DNA of 34,965 nt from Selenomonadaceae bacterium (GTDB lineage: Bacteria; Bacillota; Negativicutes; Selenomonadales; Selenomonadaceae), in assembly GCA_017444245.1 (NCBI GenBank), contig JAFSXD010000103.1, positions 1 through 34,965 on the forward strand. The letters are read 5' to 3'. A model generated the notes under the pieces. That model saw only the letters and a list, made by a program, of their open reading frames with translations. It was not told the origin of the DNA and searched no databases. Positions within the stretch are counted from its first letter, which is position 1; each line of letters starts with the position of its first letter. The position numbers were made by a program, and so were the translations under genes. Below are positions 33,012 to 34,965 of the stretch, piece by piece.

Positions 33012-33828
33012 ACCGTTCAATAAAAAACTTTTCTGCAATTTCATCTGGGATTGTAAATTCTCCAAGCTCATCTACGTACCTCGACGCGACGCCGTGAAAG
33101 TCACTTCCGCCGCCAACCATTAAATTGTATTTCTTAGCCATGCTCAAATATTTTTGTGTTTCAATCGGCTTGTGAATTGGATAATACGCCTCGATAGCGT
33201 CAACCTTGTTGCAAATTTTTTCAACAAGCTCGTCATCGCCAACAAGTGAAGGATGTGCAAGCATTGCCACGCCGCCGGCGTTGCGAATAACCGTTATAAT
33301 CTCTTCGACCGTTGGAAAATATCTTGGCGCGTATGCGGGCTTTCCCTTGCCCAACATTTTTTCAAATGCCTCGCGGATGTTTTCAAATATGCCTTTCTTT
33401 ACCAAAGCACGGGCAATGTGCGCTCTGCCGATTGTTCGACTGCTGCCCGTCACTTGCAAAACGTCCGCTTCCCGAATATTATATTTTCGTTTTTGAAGAT
33501 TGCGAATCATCTCTGTAAAACGAATCCAGCGCGCCTCCATAATTTCATTTATCATGTCGGAAAGTGCGCCGTTATAAATGTCGATGTTGTAACCAACTAT
33601 GTGAACGTCGTGATTCAAATCAAGTGCGCTGAATTCGACGCCAAAAATAATTTTCAAACTCCTATCTGAACTAATTCCGTTCTCATAAATGTACCTGACA
33701 CCGTCAACGGTATCGTGGTCTGTTATGGCAAGGTATTTAAGACCAACGTTTTTTGCCTTGTCTAAAAGTTCTTCGGGTGTTAAACTTCCGTCTGAAAAAT
33801 TTGTATGAGTGTGCAAATCACTTGCCAT
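33010..33828 (-). CDS. PHP-domain phosphoesterase (RNase AM/TrpH type)
   Basis: 272 residues. SDLHTHTNFSDGSLTPEEL at the start and AITDHDTVDG carry the metal-binding His/Asp set of the PHP fold. IIFGVEFSA, GRAHIARALVKKG, VAMLAHPSLVG and GGSDFHG follow. Proteins of this size and order act on 3',5'-nucleoside bisphosphates or trim short RNA 5' ends (YciV/TrpH). ATG 33828 has a GAGG about ten bases upstream. It follows spoVS by 40 bases, a gap that holds a small AGGAG/CTCCT hairpin (33848-33860). Confidence 0.87.
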   Translation of the reverse strand: MASDLHTHTNFSDGSLTPEELLDKAKNVGLKYLAITDHDTVDGVRYIYENGISSDRSLKIIFGVEFSALDLNHDVHIVGYNIDIYNGALSDMINEIMEARWIRFTEMIRNLQKRKYNIREADVLQVTGSSRTIGRAHIARALVKKGIFENIREAFEKMLGKGKPAYAPRYFPTVEEIITVIRNAGGVAMLAHPSLVGDDELVEKICNKVDAIEAYYPIHKPIETQKYLSMAKKYNLMVGGGSDFHGVASRYVDELGEFTIPDEIAEKFFIER

Positions 33829-33868
33829 GCGTCAACTACCTCACTTTAGGAGAAACTCCTCCTGTTAA

Positions 33869-34129
33869 TCAGCGTGGCTCGACAATGAGTTTAATTGCAG
33901 TGCGCTCATTACCGTCAATCTCAATGTCCGTGAATGCAGGGATGCAAATAAGATCCACGCCGTGCGGTGCGACAAATCCTCGCGCGATGGCAACAGCTTT
34001 AACCGCCTGATTTAACGCACCTGCTCCTATCGCCTGCATCTCCGCTATCCCACTTTCTCGAATCACGCCCGCAAGAGCACCTGCGACCGAATTGGGATTG
34101 GATTTAGCCGATACTTTCAGGATTTCCAT
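33869..34129 (-). CDS. spoVS: Stage V sporulation protein S (SpoVS, Alba-like fold)
   Basis: 86 residues, the exact family size. MEILKVSAKSNPNSVAGALA, EMQAIGAGALNQAVKAVAIA and GVDLICIPAFTDIEI are near-invariant in SpoVS. It is needed for spore coat assembly in Bacillus but is also found in non-spore-formers, so it does not prove sporulation. ATG 34129 follows AGGAGG by eight bases. The order ymdB then spoVS on one strand is common in Firmicutes. I see no convincing terminator or promoter in the 121 bases between it and ymdB. Confidence 0.95.
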   Translation of the reverse strand: MEILKVSAKSNPNSVAGALAGVIRESGIAEMQAIGAGALNQAVKAVAIARGFVAPHGVDLICIPAFTDIEIDGNERTAIKLIVEPR

Positions 34130-34250
34130 GACGCCGCCTCCTTAATGTAAAATTTTTTGTTTGAATTTTCTCAACAGTTAATTCGTCAACCAACAAAAAA
34201 ATCCTGCACTAAACCCTTAATTTTTGGCGACAATGTACATACAAATTATT

Positions 34251-34965
34251 TTAATTTCCAACAAAAGTTATACGTTCTATCTTTGTCGGCAAATTATTTT
34301 TGTCATCAATTTCAATGACAACCGCACAATAAATGTACGGCGGCGTTTCGGCAACTTCAAACCTCAACGGAAAACCGGTCAAGAATTGTTTCAGCACCGG
34401 TTCGATTTTCACGCCGATAACCGAATCACGAGAGCCGACCATTCCCAAATCGGTGATGTATGCCGTGCCGTTTGGCAAAATCCGTTCATCAGCCGTCTGC
34501 GTGTGCGTGTGCGTGCCTACAACCGCCGTAACTTTTCCGTCAAGAAAATATCCCAGTGCCAACTTTTCCGACGATGCTTCAGCATGAAAATCCACCAAGA
34601 TGATGTCACATTCGCGCCGAATTTTTTTCACAATTTCTTCCGCGATAGTGAAGGGATTGTCAATCGGCGGCATGAAGACGCGACCCAATAAATTTATCAC
34701 GCCAATATTTTTTGAGCGGTGCGGATAAATGCAATAACCTTTGCCCGGTAAAGTTTCGGAATAATTTGCAGGGCGAATCAAAAAAGGTTCACGCTCCAAA
34801 ATTTCAAAAATATCTTTCCTGTCCCAAACATGATTTCCCGTCGTGATTATATCCGCGCCGCCGGACAAAATTTCGTTTAGCGTCAACTCCGTCAAACTTT
34901 TTCCGTGCGCGGCGTTCTCCCCGTTGACAACTACCACGTCGATATTTTTTTCGCGTTTAATTTCC
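34251..34965 (-). CDS. ymdB: YmdB-family metallophosphoesterase, 5' end cut by window edge
   Basis: 238 residues are visible and the frame is open to the last base; about 25-30 N-terminal residues, including the first metal motif, lie outside. VVVNGENAAHG, ITTGNHVWDRK, ILVDFHAEASSEK, GTHTHTQTADERIL and TDLGMVGSRDSVIG match the TIGR00282/YmdB family. YmdB is a 2',3'-cyclic nucleotide phosphodiesterase that affects biofilm and RNA turnover in Bacillus. The gene upstream, usually rny, would lie beyond the window. Confidence 0.93.
   Translation of the reverse strand, partial: EIKREKNIDVVVVNGENAAHGKSLTELTLNEILSGGADIITTGNHVWDRKDIFEILEREPFLIRPANYSETLPGKGYCIYPHRSKNIGVINLLGRVFMPPIDNPFTIAEEIVKKIRRECDIILVDFHAEASSEKLALGYFLDGKVTAVVGTHTHTQTADERILPNGTAYITDLGMVGSRDSVIGVKIEPVLKQFLTGFPLRFEVAETPPYIYCAVVIEIDDKNNLPTKIERITFVGN

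Noticed and set aside
34130-34250. Promoter for spoVS
   Set aside because: TTGACG and TTGAGA are present on the minus strand but neither has an acceptable -10 at 16-18 bases.

Overview
The window looks like a chromosomal segment of a moderate-GC member of the Firmicutes, most likely of the Negativicutes/Selenomonadales type. The basis is the pyrH-frr-uppS block, RbgA, SpoVS next to YmdB, strong AGGAGG-type ribosome sites, many TTG starts and the very common K-I-F codon run (AAA ATT TTT). The taxon is an inference. The window is gene-dense: no gap between genes exceeds about 200 bases, and I see no rRNA, tRNA or CRISPR.

Layout. 1-2437 (+): 3' part of a topoisomerase III gene, then murI. 2479-4183 (-): rbgA and a P-loop kinase. 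4252-12281 (-): a tight six-gene operon that is the most unusual part of the window. In transcription order it encodes a small coiled-coil protein, an Hsp70, a long coiled-coil protein with a hydrophobic N-terminus, a degenerate Hsp70, a third Hsp70 with a Gln/Glu-rich linker, and an FtsZ-like protein that has lost the GTP-binding loops but kept the T7 catalytic loop. No dnaJ, grpE or CIRCE element is visible. 12401-14607 (-): pyrH-frr-uppS with a clear promoter, a palindrome on that promoter and a terminator. 14672-18982 (-): two hybrid histidine kinases, one with a periplasmic solute-binding sensor. 19030-19740: an IS607-type serine recombinase gene without tnpB. 19772-22598 (+): an orphan solute-binding lipoprotein with its own promoter, then ilvD.

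22643-29965 (+) is an accessory surface-polysaccharide cassette: three Uma2-type genes, a GT2 glycosyltransferase, a LicD protein, two IspD/TarI-like cytidylyltransferases (the first broken at a run of nine G), an AraD epimerase and an NAD-dependent SDR. The set is what one would expect for making a CDP-activated pentulose or pentitol and transferring pentitol-phosphate to a glycan. 29997-32935 (+): proC, folD and a membrane-anchored metallophosphoesterase. 33010-34965 (-): a PHP phosphoesterase, spoVS and the 3' part of ymdB.

Two families of short intergenic tandem repeats run through the window. An octamer, ATCGATC(C/T), occurs in four arrays, all in the same orientation relative to the + strand. 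A heptamer, AGCTAMA on the coding strand, occurs in five arrays, four of them just upstream of a ribosome-binding site. The first and last genes of the Hsp70/FtsZ-like operon both end inside octamer arrays.
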